From Cyathus striatus (lineage: Eukaryota; Basidiomycota; Agaricomycetes; Agaricales; Nidulariaceae): 64,000 nucleotides of DNA. Shown here piece after piece: positions 34,945-51,070 of the stretch. The notes under the pieces are model-generated. The model made no database searches, was not told where the DNA came from, and worked only from the letters and a program-made list of their open reading frames with translations. Location of the stretch: the NCBI GenBank assembly GCA_025738555.1, contig JAOVFP010000008.1:1426001-1490000 (forward strand). Direction: 5' to 3'. Position 1 is the stretch's first letter. Every line of letters starts with the position of its first letter. The translations under genes were made by a program, and so were the position numbers.

Positions 34945-36800
34945 ATCACCTTGCTTGCAAAAGCAAGGTTTCTCCTCGGCGAAAATGGGTTGCACTTTTC
35001 GTTACACACGTGATGTTTTCCCGCGGTCACCTGTTCCTTCCGCCTGGACGCTTGAGATTCGAGAAGCGCCCAGCTGGCCGGTTGGCTGGCTTTCCTCTCG
35101 CGACCACCATCCTTCCCTCTCCCACTGTATCTAGCATTCTCTCAATCCAGCCACATCAAGTACGCCGTTCTCAATCCAGTTCTAAATCCAGGCGGAAAAT
35201 AGCTAACGTGTTTTCTCTTTCTTGTACTGGAGGCTTACAGTCACTTGTTCCTTCCACCTGGGCTCTTAAAACTTTTCTGTTCGGTGTTGGTCTGCATCTA
35301 TCGTTCCCCTGTCGTCCTTGCGATCAGTTCCACCCCACTGGCCTCGGTTGTTCATCATCCTCTCTGGCTAGTCATGGAACCTGGCGTCGTCAACATTGAT
35401 CATTTGTTCTGTTATTGGATCGCAGTATGGCAATGTCCGTTATCGACACTTTGGCGTCGACTGACGATGTCACCTGTTCCTTCCACATGAGCACTTCAAA
35501 GCGCCCAGGTGGCCGGTGGCGACTTTCCTTTCGTAATGGAAAATCAGCTGTCGATTCGTTAAGACGAACATCGTGTGTTTGTTGGTCGTTTGTATTTACT
35601 CGGTACGTTCTTACTACTGTGTTTTTATCTTTCTCGTACTTGAGGTTCTTAGGTCGAGGAGGAAGTGGGGATTGGATTTCGTCGCTGCTTTAAACTTTTG
35701 GCGGCCTTGCCTCTCTCTCTTTCTCTCTCTTTCTCTCGCTGTCTCATTGTCGATCTGTGCCTCTCCGCCTCTTCCTCTCTTCGGCAGGTTCCAAGCGGTG
35801 CAGCATTTGGTTGTGGCCGTCTACTAGCGGTTTTTTGGTAACATGTCAGTCTTATCAATTTCGTCTTGGACTCTTGGTCTGTCCTCATCGTCCCTGTCAG
35901 CGCTGTGGCACTGAAGCAGTTTTGTCGTTCTCGTTTCCTCTACTCCGTTTACCTCCACAGTCTATGACTACTTGCCTATCTTCCTTTCGTCCCATGACTG
36001 ACACCTGAAAGAACAACTACGGATTCACCGTTGTGACCTGCTGGCTCGATGGTACTTACATCTTCTTCGCCGGCACCTCGCTCTTTTCTTGTTATCCCCG
36101 ATCATAACTGATCGTCGTTGCTGGACCGATCTACGATTATTGAAAGGCATTTCGGAAGAGGGGGGAGGGATATGGGAAGGTGAAAGTTGTCTTTACTTGC
36201 TGGATGGGTGTTTCGTGGTGTGTTCGATTTTATTGGTTAACATTTACGCCTTGGTTGTCACCCGTCTATCACATCCCTTTACCACCTGGATTCATTGAGA
36301 ACGGTGTGGTGTCTAGGTCACCCACTCTAAGTGTCGGGTGTAACTGTTAGGGATTGATTTGGTATCGTGTTACTAAAAACTTTGTGTGATGTGTCTTGAT
36401 TAAACGTGATGTCTACTTTGTTGCCATACTGTTGCTAGGTTGGGAGATGAACTTTGCCTATATCCTTCGCTTTTATCGTTGCTGATGGATTTTATTGTGT
36501 TATCAGAATTGTCGCATGTATTCTTGTCTCCCAGTCGATTAGGTATAAAATTAACATACTCATCTTAAACGTTCTCCTGCTTATCTTGGGAACTCCGACT
36601 TGTAATGCCTCGATAAGTTAATGTATTAGATGAATTGCACCCTCTTGTAGAATGGTACTCTTAAGCAGGCATCGCCGCACTGATTAACTCCATTATAAAT
36701 CAAACTAAAATGGTATTAATTTTTGATATTCATAAATATTATTTCTTCACACAATTACCATGCAAGCAAGGTTTCTGTTGACTCAGTCGACGCTTCCGAG
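34945..36800. other. Insertion in copy A, unassigned
   Basis: Copy B runs directly from ATGTATGTTATAAAGATC to GTGAGTCCAGGTGATAAAAA, whereas copy A has about 1.85 kb between those points. Both sides carry GCAAGCAAGGTTTCT-like text (34952, 36763). Internally, a GTCACCTGTTCCTTCC...GCGCCCAG-TGGCCGGT segment occurs twice (35026-35095 and 35468-35530), with a weaker third trace at 35240. No transposase or reverse transcriptase motif was recognised. Confidence 0.5.
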
Positions 36801-36888
36801 TGTGAATCCAGGTGATAAAAATTCAACAAAACTAAATGGACACGTCACACGCACGAGCAAAGCATCACGCTAGTCGGCATGGCAGCCC

Positions 36889-37399
36889 AGGGGGGGAGAG
36901 GGAGGGGGAGAACTTAGAAGAGAGTGAGTGATGGTGATGTGGCAAGAAGCAAGAAATGAATCAACAATGGTGTGACGTGTTTTGGTCATGTGATATTTTA
37001 ATCATGTGACAAAGTATTAGAAAGCGGAGGGTTGATGGGGGTATATAGTGTGTAAAATATTTTTTATATGCAAATCTTTGTGGTGTAATGGTGAAGTACT
37101 GCACTGTCGGAATATTATTTGTCATAACTCTGAGGGTGTTGGTTCAAATATCACTGGGGTTATTATTAAGTATGTTCATTTTTTATTATTATTAGTAGGC
37201 AACACTATGAAATACAATTAAAGATCAGCTTCATTTGAATTTCTGGTGATATTCAGGTGAAATTAATAGCAGTGTTCTCACTGAAATTTAGCAAAAATAA
37301 TGTTGAAAAGTTCACATGAATTTCATGTGAAATTCAGGTGTAAGCAGGGGGAGTGTAAAGAGCTCCACTAAGGCCAAGGTGTTGTACATATTTCCCTTT
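36889..37399. other. Spacer between copies A and B
   Basis: Contains a purine-rich tract (36888-36912), a tRNA-like SINE candidate (listed separately) and AT-rich sequence. No gene. Confidence 0.5.
37078..37200 (+). mobile_element. Candidate tRNA-derived SINE
   Basis: GTGGTGTAATGGTGAAGTAC resembles a pol III A box and, about 60 bp later, GTTGGTTCAAATATCAC resembles a B box. An AT-rich tail with TTATTATTATTAG follows. The intervening text does not fold into a convincing tRNA, so a degraded tRNA-derived SINE is likelier than a functional tRNA gene. Confidence 0.35.
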
Positions 37400-38109
37400 T
37401 TTCATGGTACAGCCTGGTTGGAGTGGTGTTTCTTCCTTTCTCTATTTTCCAAGTCATTTTGTTTGGAATAGGGGAGCTTTGAAGGTACTCGTTGGGTGAA
37501 TGGTGTATTATGTGCATAGTGCAAGGTGGTATGTCTTTACTATCCTATGTAGTATTTAGTACATAGCGAGGTATAAAACTGAGCTGCACTCGTAATATCG
37601 TGTCGGGGTAGTTAATAGTACTGAACGACACGCATAGAAAAAGCGGCGAGCCACTTCCCGCTCCGATCCGGGCAGTGCGAGAGCGAGGGCGAATGGGACG
37701 TACGAGCGAGCTCACGGTGATGCGCCGATACGATACAATACGCTTATTATTATACGTTACTCGTTCTTTGAATTTGCTGAGTCGGCGAATCGTATTGCTT
37801 AATACGTTATTAGCCAGTTTGAATAGGTCCGAGGTTCTTAGAAGGTGAGCGATATATCGCTCCCCATGTCTTCTTTTCCTGCTTTTAACCTGCTTCTAGG
37901 AAAGAGAAGCGTGAGGTTAATTGGGGTGTACTACGTACGCACGCGTCCGATGGGGAGGGGAGGGAATATTTATGATTGGCGAATGGGATGTGTGGGGTAT
38001 GCACTGATGTGTCCGGGGTGGGGGAGGGGCTGGGGCTAGGGCTGGGTCCTGGGGCAGGACAGGTGGGTCGGGTACCTACCTATTCTATTCCCTCCATACG
38101 ATAGAAAGG

Positions 38110-38690
38110 TATTATGCACGGGATATATGTAAGTGGATTACGACTGGGGATTATACTCTCCAACATTGAGCTACGTAGTACGTACGACGGAATCGCACTC
38201 GCTCGGGGGTCGGAGCCATCGGATCACACATCGCACATATTCCCGCGATCGCCAAACCTCGGAGAAACACGCGAGCGGGTATCATGTCATGGGCTTGCTG
38301 TCAACGACGCCGACGATACGATACGATGGCCATGGGTGTGCCGGGCGGGCGGGATTTAGATCATAGATATCCCTCTTCCCTCCTTCTATATTTATCTTTA
38401 TCTGATATGAGCAAGAGAAGACACATGTATACCATGCCAGCAGAGCGAGGAAGTTGAGAGGGTACATAAATAAAGAAAGAGTATGCGTTAGATCGCTTTT
38501 CCCCACCTTTTCCCCTTTCCTTTTGCATGCGCTTAGCTTAGTGGTATACCCCACACAATCTATTTAACCCGGACCCGCGATCCCCCGGCATCCAGACCTC
38601 AGCCAACTCCACCCATCACATCACATCATCCCGTTCATCCTTCCTACCACCACCACCTCGTAGCCAAGTAGGAGGGCAACACAACCCACA
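38110..38690 (+). promoter_or_regulatory. Upstream region of ACH1 copy B
   Basis: This block is strongly conserved with 28310-28888 in copy A (nearly identical over 38285-38690), including a C/T-rich leader (CATCACATCACATCATCCCG) just before the start codon. High conservation in a decaying segment marks a recent duplication; no TATA box was identified with confidence. Confidence 0.45.
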
Positions 38691-43001
<4,311 letters not shown>

Positions 43002-43580
43002 TTATTTAATCGGAGAAGTAATTTTCTTTTTATATAGCATTTTTTGTACAATTTTACTACATATTTGAGATGTTATCGTATAATTGTTTGGTTGAGGCGT
43101 CTATCTACCTATTATTCCCAGGCGCCTGTCAAGCGTGTATTCGAATCTTGACGTTCCTGAAGGGAAAGACTCGCGAACCTCTGGAGCTACAATACATTAA
43201 TTAAACTTGTACCCTTTCTGTCGAGTGCACTTCTAGCTGCCTTGACATATCACTGCGCCTGGCAGAATTGTCCATCAGAGAAATATTTGTCGTTAAACAA
43301 ACGCTTTACATTTCATTACTACTGTTGCCTTTGAGTATATATCCTCCTGCTCGAATGCTTCACTGCCTCTCCTGGAATTATTATATGTCGATATGATTGT
43401 TGTTAAACACACGCTATCCTTCGCATGAATCTCCACATTCATTTTTCGCATGGATAATATCATTGCATATCTTCAATTTCAAGGTAATGAGCATATTAAG
43501 ATGATTAAACGATATCGAACATACCACAATATCAAGGATTGTTATTGGCCATCTAACATGCAGCGTGAGTAGCTAGTAGA
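43002..43580. other. 3' flank of ACH1 copy B
   Basis: Absent from copy A, which was deleted from inside ACH1 to inside the F-box gene. Nothing recognised. Confidence 0.4.
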
Positions 43581-43589
43581 GTAGAAAAC

Positions 43590-44240
43590 ATACAGTGAAC
43601 GAACACTATTGTCAAATCAATACTGAGAGAGACCGCTCTCATCGTGTAAGGCAGTCGAGCTGCAATGATTCCTTCCGCTTTAGTTAGTATCACTAAAATT
43701 TAATTTGAGAAACAGAATACTCACCACAAACAAGAACCCACGTCCAAAAAGCCTCTTTAACGAGTCGCTTGAGCAAAGGACTTGTGGAAACGCGTGGTAA
43801 GAGTTGGTGCTTTCGAATGGTAAGGAAAGAAAGAGTTGTATGCACTACCACTACAGCGATGCTGCAGGATATACCGCGTTAGTTAACCTCCTAATATATT
43901 GAATAGAATAATGGTTACATATGTGAAGTAAATGATATACCGTACTCCACCCTGGGCTTTACATGCCGCATCAAATTGCAAGGCTGAAATAAAGTGTCGG
44001 CCAGATAGGATGCTTACAACACCATCCATAAGAAGCAGAATAAACAGGCATATCATTATTCTCCAGCCTTTTCCGTAGAGCGCATAGACCTTATTTACCA
44101 GCATTAGTGACATGTTAATGGAATAAAAATTTGAAAATATCGCACCACGAAGAGATAAAAGGATGGTAAATGACATCACGAGAGTGTACGCATACCACAT
44201 GACAATGGAGAACCATGTCCTACATGTCGACTGATGTATG
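43590..44240 (-). pseudogene. Multi-pass membrane protein fragment (DUF6533-like)
   Basis: Minus-strand text has helix-rich blocks of the basidiomycete seven-helix DUF6533/6534 type: WYAYTLVMSFTILLSLR, then VYALYGKGWRIMICLFILLL, FDAACKAQGG, SIAVVVVHTTLSFLTIRKHQ, LLKRLVKEAFWTWVLVC, and a final RLPYTMRAVSLSIDL. The expected N-terminal YD-LLT-EV motif was not found upstream, and one exon junction after LLSLR lacks a canonical in-frame donor (GGTGCG, as if one base were inserted). I therefore call it a probable pseudogene or fragment. Confidence 0.5.
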
Positions 44241-44407
44241 GGTATGATAAAGATAAGCGAAAGTACGCGTTGATGCTGTTTGGAAATAAGATGGGAATAT
44301 AATGGTCGGGAACGGGTTTCACGGCATATGACTACATGAGTAAGGCTATTTGAAATGGACGAAGAGAGGCTCTCACAAGCTACCGATAACTGTGGTGTAT
44401 CGTACAT

Positions 44408-45496
44408 AGAGGTACAGAACCTTTACAGGGTTTGCAAAGATTGGTGAGGTCCTGGTTTCATATTTCAGCAATTTATATTTATGTAGAAGCAAAAGAAGAT
44501 TCATCTCCAGATGCATTTCCATTCATCTTCCAATGTAATTAAATAGTCCCATACTATTAGCGCAACAACAGCACCTGCAATTTATAAGCATCAGCTTGTA
44601 ATCCATTTTAGAGATTGATACGCACACAAAGACTGATTTCTAAAAATTACAGTGAATTGTACTTCAGCTGAAGGGAGCTCAGCTGTAATAATACTAGACA
44701 TCTCTGTCCAACAGGTCAACACGCCTATTTCCTTTTACGAGGTGCACAGAGGAAGAACGCAAGATATTTAAACTGGCTGCTATATGTAAAGGGCCTATTT
44801 AAGCATCCCTTTCTGGTGGTTCGTAGACGATTAACTTGAGGCTTTAAGTAACGATATTGTGGCGTCTTATCATCAACCTATCATTGGTCATATATCATAG
44901 AGAAGAGTTAGTCGTAATATGTCCGAATGAAACTTCGTCGGAGTCCGAATAAGTAGTGCCCGGACTGTCCATAAGTTACATGCGGGCATTGCGCGCGCAT
45001 GCTCTACATTGATTTTATAAGACGGTTAACCATCTCCAAACGAAACTGCTACCGGACAGTGTAATAAATTATCTCTGCCCTTTGAAGTTGCTCAATGACC
45101 CTCAGTCCCTTGGGAAACCCATTGATCTGTTCATAATTCAGCTGTCTATCAGTACTATATCTTGACTACATCTACCCTGGGGCCTGAGGTCGCCCTGAGC
45201 CACACAGGCTACCTCTGCCACGCTAAGGAATTTTGAACCAAATCAGTGTAAGTAGCACTTTGTTACTACTACTATATACTACGCGGTCTCGATAAAAATG
45301 ATAATACTTAACGCTATGCACGATGAACATTGAACGAAAGTACTACAAAGAGGATCTTGAAGCCAAAAGCCCAATAATAAAACGTAAAAATCAGTATATA
45401 CATTATAGTAAACTAAATTCCAGAATATACATTAGATGTTGCGATCGACAAGCAATCCTTTAAGCTACAACCTATCCAAGAAAATCTTCATCCCAC
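44408..45496. other. Intergenic, nothing recognised
   Basis: Low coding potential. It lies between the membrane-protein fragment and the 3' end of the F-box gene and is present only in copy B. Confidence 0.4.
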
Positions 45497-47098
45497 TTAC
45501 GAAGCAGTAATCATCAACACCGGTGGCGGCCTAGGCAAACACTGTCCCCCAACAATAACAAGCTCCAACAGTGGACACAAACTCGGATCTCGCAGCAAGT
45601 GATACGCTTCCCCAGCTCCATTAGCACCACTCTTATCATGTAGCTCGAGTGTCCGCAAATTTGGAAATGCACGTAAGAAGAATGGGACAAGACTCCCTAA
45701 AGGAAGTCCAGAGAGAATGAGGGTGTGTAGGTCCCGGTAAATAGGGTTGACTTTCTTTGTTGATACTGGAGTCGGACTACCGGAGGGAAAGGCAACATTA
45801 TCTACTTGAGCGGGAGAGGAATCTCCGTTCGGCGAGGAACTTTCTTGTGCAATAACGAATGTATCTCGCAAGAAATGCATAACACATTCCCATGCAGCCT
45901 GCGTAAGGTCATCGAGCTTCAAAGTTTCCAACAAAGGCGTATATGTGGCCCTTAGGAATAAATGGAACACATCAAACTGCTGCCTCAAAGTGATCCCACA
46001 AATTTCGAGATGACGCAGGTGCTGCGGGGTAAAACAGGGTATGAATGGGTTCCGAATCGAACTAGCCTCCGTCCTTACGTTCGTGTTAAGGCGGAATGGT
46101 ATACCAATCGTCGTACCGACGACGCTAAGTCTCTCCAGACACCGCATTGCGGAGACGATAGGCCCATTGGGACGCTGCCCAAAACTTACGTACCCTCTTT
46201 GATCCAACAGCGCCCCAGAAGAGTGGTTTAGAGACACAGATTTGACAGCACCGAGACAGCTCGAGTCACCGAACCTCACAGAAGTATGGTTGAGTGTGAA
46301 TGATTTGAAGTATGCAGGGGTGGGGTAAAATGGTCCGAAGAAGGCCGGGTTTGATGGTGTAGGTGAGCCTCGTGGTTGAGAGAGGGACAGTGATGTAAGG
46401 AAGGGAAGGGGGCGATTGCTGAATTGTCTCGTGACAGCGTGGAGGACATTGTTTGGAGCTTCGAGGTTGATGCTACTTAGTTGGGCAGCGTATTCGGCTA
46501 GGATCGACCAACATTTCATATGCAGAGTTTCGTCCTCGAAGCTGTACCCTGCAGAAGCCCTATTGTCGGGAAACCGAACTTTAACGTCAACAGCACGCTT
46601 CGATGACCGCGATATGATGGTGGCGAGGATAGAAGGTGAGCGAGCTCGTTGAAGGTCGACGTATATATGGGTCCAGAAGGTGGACTGGCCAGTGATGACG
46701 GCGTTGAACCTTCGTGACACGCTAGCCAAGGAAAGTGGAAGAAGCAGGGGATCAAGGGTCGATGGTCGTATTGTAGCTTGTAACGTCCTTTCTTCATCCA
46801 TATCCATCGCGTCTCCAATTCCCTCTATTATGAAGTTTGGCTCCGCTTTCTCGCTTCGAAAAGACGAAGATTCTGGAAGCACTTCCTCAGCTCCTAAAAC
46901 TCGCAGAATGTCGAAAATCTCTCCCAGAATCTCGTTCGGCAGGAGCTCGATTGGAGGTATATCGACGGATGGACGAGGACTAGTACGAATATCGTTGACA
47001 GAAAAAACACTGTTCACTGGACTCGCACCGCGCTCTGGTACAGCATTGCGAATAGCGTTGAGATCAAAAGAGCTTGGAGCGCTGGAAGGCGATTGCAT
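45497..47098 (-). CDS. F-box domain protein, copy B
   Basis: A single uninterrupted 533-codon frame on the minus strand, starting MQSPSSAPSSFDLNAIRN. The F-box lies at about residues 50-110 (IELLPNEILGEIFDILRVLG, then PLLLPLSLASVSRRFNAVIT, then TFWTHIYVDL), the form usual in mushroom F-box proteins. The remainder has leucine-rich-like segments with scattered asparagines (HLRHLEICGI, LETLKLDDLT, DLHTLILSGL, PNLRTLELHDK). F-box proteins link substrates to SCF ubiquitin ligases through Skp1; the C-terminal repeats would bind the target, which is unknown. The family is large and fast-evolving in Agaricomycetes. The damaged duplicate is at 31456-32046. Confidence 0.88.
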   Translation of the reverse strand: MQSPSSAPSSFDLNAIRNAVPERGASPVNSVFSVNDIRTSPRPSVDIPPIELLPNEILGEIFDILRVLGAEEVLPESSSFRSEKAEPNFIIEGIGDAMDMDEERTLQATIRPSTLDPLLLPLSLASVSRRFNAVITGQSTFWTHIYVDLQRARSPSILATIISRSSKRAVDVKVRFPDNRASAGYSFEDETLHMKCWSILAEYAAQLSSINLEAPNNVLHAVTRQFSNRPLPFLTSLSLSQPRGSPTPSNPAFFGPFYPTPAYFKSFTLNHTSVRFGDSSCLGAVKSVSLNHSSGALLDQRGYVSFGQRPNGPIVSAMRCLERLSVVGTTIGIPFRLNTNVRTEASSIRNPFIPCFTPQHLRHLEICGITLRQQFDVFHLFLRATYTPLLETLKLDDLTQAAWECVMHFLRDTFVIAQESSSPNGDSSPAQVDNVAFPSGSPTPVSTKKVNPIYRDLHTLILSGLPLGSLVPFFLRAFPNLRTLELHDKSGANGAGEAYHLLRDPSLCPLLELVIVGGQCLPRPPPVLMITAS

Positions 47099-47518
47099 GA
47101 TACCTGATGTACAGGCTGTACGATGAAAACGAACGAAAACACCGTTCGTAGCAAGTTGTTATATGGTTTTTAACGATTTATGAACTTTAAGAAACTGAGA
47201 GTCAGGACAATTTGAATATTTGAAGGCTGAAGATGGACGTTCGGTTCAAGTTCGACGTTGATCACCGTTGATGACGATGATGAACTTCAAGCACGTGCTA
47301 GTTTGTCAGTAGCTCCAAAAGCAAACAAACCTACAAAGACTTCAAAACTGAGATAGGGTTCGAATTAGAAGCTTTGCGTATACCATGAACCGGAAAGTAT
47401 AACGCTACATGCTGCTGTCTCGTCTGGAGAGAGCGCATGAAATAATTAGAGGAAGTACGAAAAAATATTCTTTTATTTCAACAACAAATACATCTTAATC
47501 TTTAAAAGTACCTCAACA
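47099..47518. other. Spacer between F-box and WSC genes, copy B
   Basis: Counterpart of 32047-32479. No gene recognised; it carries the F-box promoter and the WSC 3' end. Confidence 0.5.
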
Positions 47519-49210
47519 CTATGATTGATCAGTAATAGCATAGAAGGGCGTCAATAGCAAATACACATCCTGACAACTCGAAAGGGTGTAATCTGCATGG
47601 TTAGCAATAGGAGAATAAATGACCGTCAGAATTCCATTAGCAGTGGTATTCGGACAGATGCTGAAGCGATCTGTATACCCTCCAACGGAGAGGAGTGGGA
47701 AACCAATGAATAAGCCTTCTGGCGAAACAGGATTCGGCTATAAGTAAGGGTAATTTTAGCCATTAATGAAAATTTAAAACTAGAAGGAGGATGAGCTTGC
47801 CTTCGCACAGAATTGAGCATATGCTGTAGAAGTCGAGAATCCAAGGAATGTTAAAGGCTCCCCTGCCTGTGGAGCGATAGGTATCGGGGTACCAAAGATT
47901 CCGTAAGGAGACAAAATGTTTTGGTACAGCTCAAAGTTATAAAGAGGTGCCTCATTACTGGAGTAAGGGCATGTCTTGCAATTCTAGGTATACGCTTCAG
48001 TCACGTTTCTCGGAGACTGCCTCTCAAAACTTACCGTGATAACCGTATGTTGTAAAGATCCATCAGTCGAAGGATCAAGCGTAGTAGCGAACATCTGAGG
48101 GCCAGTTCCATTAACCGTGTTAGTGCTGCCTTGTCTAGGTATGAATTGAATTCCGGAATTTCCAAACGAGAAACTGTCCCGTCCTGTAATGCAGGTGCTT
48201 GGACTTGGAGGTGTAGCCGAATTATCTTGGTACAGTGCTAGTCGACTTCCCGCACCACAGAACTCTGTGCTATCACCGGAGCATACCATATTGCATTGGC
48301 TGTCATCGACAAGTTGTCCATAAGGCATGTAATTATCACACCCTGCATTAGAAATGATGGATACGTCAGATGGAAATTGTTGAGATTGCAGGGTACGTAC
48401 AGCATTCGCTACCATATTCAAGGCCAGCAAGAGAGTACCCCTGCTGTTTGCATTGAGCTGTGCAATATTCAGCGCTATTGGCATTCGAGGGAATAGTGAG
48501 TCTGTTGCTAAGACTACGAGGGGAGAAGTCGCTGCAAAGGGTATCGCGTTATTACGATTGAAATATTTTGAAAGGTCGTATGAGCTACGATTAATACGTA
48601 CACTCGACATCCTTTGTACACCCATGTCCCAACGCTTTGCTTGATAGACGGCCCGGGGGTGACAACTGTTCCACTTGACGAGTATATGAAGATTCTGTTG
48701 GAGCCTCCACAAGCTTGCGTTGGGTCCCCAGTGCATGCAGTGTTACAGTTTCCAGCATCCGCAGGAGCTCCTGGGCTATGAATGACATTATCGCAATCTA
48801 TAACGCTATACCATCAGAAGGGGTTTCTAAGAGTAAACAGTGAAAACGTACAGCACTCCTACGTGTGAGTCACACAATAAGTGCAAAGTTCAAGTGGGTA
48901 GATAACATCTAACGTACCCGTGCGTATTCAACTCCGGCATATTTGTAGTTTCCGGTGTTGCAAAACTGAACGCATGAAAGTGGAGTCATTGCGGTGAGAC
49001 TCGTGTACGAACTTGTGCTGAGAGTGCGTGAACTTGTGGAGTCTGTGTAACAGCCTAATGAGCTCCAGCCTGTTGGCAGCTGAGCCTTCGCCAGCACCTG
49101 TTAACGAGTTGAAGTATGATAATCAGGTATGTTATACGCAAATGAAGTTCGTATCTCACTGGTAGAAGGATCGCAAATGATGAAATTGTGAAGGCAGAAA
49201 GCTTCGACAT
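47519..49210 (-). CDS. Secreted protein with two WSC domains, copy B
   Basis: Minus-strand ATG at 49210 begins a signal peptide (MSKLSAFTISSFAILLPV). After the first intron comes WSC domain 1 (GWSSLGCYTDSTSSRTL... with C-QFC, ECYCDN, CNTACTGDP-ACGGS), then GTWVYKGCRV. A second intron follows, then WSC domain 2 (SPRSLSNRLTIPSNANSAEY, YCTAQCKQQGY, CDNYMPYGQL, CNMVCSGDSTEFCGAG). The C-terminal domain contains NCKTCPYSSNE and ends FYAITDQS at TAG 47519. All chosen introns (donors such as GTACGTATTA and GTAAGTTTTG) are short and in frame. The domain layout fits extracellular carbohydrate-binding proteins; no catalytic domain is recognised. It is nearly identical in layout to copy A. Confidence 0.85.
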
Positions 49211-50128
49211 CTTGAAGATATGGAAGTGGATTTGATTCAAGCACAACCCCCAACTTCCTAGGTACCTTCGTCTTATGTACCTATTCATTCAGGAACAGCC
49301 AAAACAGCCATTACGTATTCCCGAGTCCTCCAGAGCCTACCACAGTGGTAAAACCTAAAGTTATGTCGGCGGATAGAGGTAGATAAACATACTCTCTATA
49401 GCTATAAAATGATAGGAACAGAACTAGCAGCACAATAATAAATTCGACTGTCTTGTGAAGCCGATGGTTCCTCAAGAGAGTCTATCACAGTCTGTCACAG
49501 TCTACACATACCGCAAAGCGCTCGACGTCGAACAGACAATTACCCCCTTGTACCTGCGGAAACGATGCGGTAATATGTCATGTTAGACATCAGGTTTCTG
49601 ACGAGATTACTCCGTTCGTATTTCGGGCCGTATTTCATTGTTCGTCCTGAGAGTAAGCTTGCATTGTGCGGCTTCAGAAGATGATCTTTCCGTTGTCAGC
49701 GCTTAGAAAGTAGCATGTTCGATCTAGGTAAGCCCGCCCCGTCGCTCCATCACTGGCGAGAACCTTCTGCAGAACACGAATGCTTCCGGAATCCGATGGT
49801 AGACAAAGTTAGATATATTTCTTGCTCGAGAAAGTACATTAGAGTCTGTAGTCATTCACCTCATCTTTCCTTGCAGCAAGAGTTGATATTCATCGTAAAT
49901 ATCAATATGAAGCTGATCCGCAGGTGAATTGTGTACGCAAACCGGACGTGGCCCCAGCATCGGGAACACGGGAACTGTGATCGTCGCATCCGGGCGACTG
50001 AGGATGCACCGGGATCAAAGAAACCATGCTAGGGATATCGGTGACATGTGCCGGTTGTTCAATCATAATGTATGTTATAAAGATCGTGAGTCCAGGTGAT
50101 AAAAATTCAACAAAAACTAAAGGGACAC
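49211..50128. other. Upstream flank of WSC copy B
   Basis: Matches 34151-34944 in copy A. No gene recognised. Confidence 0.5.
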
Positions 50129-50429
50129 GTCACGCGGAGTTTATAGTCCCCTGTTACTATCCGATTGGATCTCTCAGGGTCATTTTTACTCTCACGATTT
50201 ATTTTGATGTCAAGACAAACCAGTTTGCATAGTTATTTGAGCGTTTATCAACCATAACACGAGCCAATTTTCGGTAGAAGTAAGCTCCCATTATTTGATA
50301 AGAATCTTCATCATGGTACCGTCACACCTAGTCTCCCGTTTGCCAGCCTGAAGGGCATTATGCAATACAGAGAGATTGTCATTAAGTATTTTGAATTCAG
50401 ACCAATAGGACATAAGTATACCACTGGGT

Positions 50430-50680
50430 GAAGGAGCAGTAGACAAACTCGAGAGTACTTCGTGATTTTAAGTCACAAGAGCGGTCTGTGAACAATCCAC
50501 AACGGCAAAGGACAATTTTAGAGGAGCAGTAGACGAACTCGAGAGAGTAGTAAGTTCAAGTCACAAGAATAATCAGCGACAAATCTACACGAGATGAAGG
50601 AACAGTAGACGAACTCAAGAGAGCAATGAAGAAATCTACAACGGAAGAAGGAGCAGTAGACGAACTCGGGAGATTAGTGT
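50430..50680 (-). repeat. Short tandem motif inside the MULE
   Basis: GGAGCAGTAGACGAACTCGA occurs four times with small changes (about 50432, 50522, 50600, 50648) separated by 45-90 bp. It lies downstream of the transposase gene and may be a transposase-binding or 3'-UTR repeat. Confidence 0.6.
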
Positions 50681-51070
50681 GTTTAAGTTGCGAGAGCATA
50701 CCAGTTTCAACTTTACATGTGCATATACTAACTTCAAAAAAGTGCACTACTATATGCACATTGCTGCATAGAAAACAGTGAAGGCCCTGTGAGCGTAAAC
50801 ACTTGCAGTATACTGGTACTACATGATCACATCTAAGCTGAAATAGCGACTAAATTATGTTGGAGACAAATTTAAATATCAGATATCATTGTGTAGCGTA
50901 CATCTGCCTTTGCTCAGTTCCATGAAGTCGACTATTCTTTAGCTGATCCAGATTTGTCATGTAGTGAATACGGTGCCACACGGTGGTTCTTTCTGCTAAC
51001 GGAACGACAATGTACTACTTCTGATAAATAGTAACAATAACGATTTTTATCGCTATGAGTATATGTACAC

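Larger units (their letters stand above)
25395..36888 (+). repeat. Segmental duplication, copy A
   Basis: From TTTTTTCGTGGTACAGCCTGG onward this segment matches copy B (37400 onward) in the same orientation. It covers the ACH1 upstream region, ACH1, the F-box gene, the WSC gene and their 3' flank to ACGCTAGTCGGCATGGCAGCCC. Relative to B it carries insertions (about 26118-28300, 29520-30540, 34945-36800) and deletions (ACH1 exons; about 3.6 kb between ACH1 and the F-box gene; about 350 bp inside the F-box gene). Confidence 0.9.

Noticed and set aside
37078..37160. Functional tRNA gene
   Set aside because: A- and B-box-like motifs exist, but the arms do not pair and the spacing is irregular. 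Listed as a SINE candidate instead.
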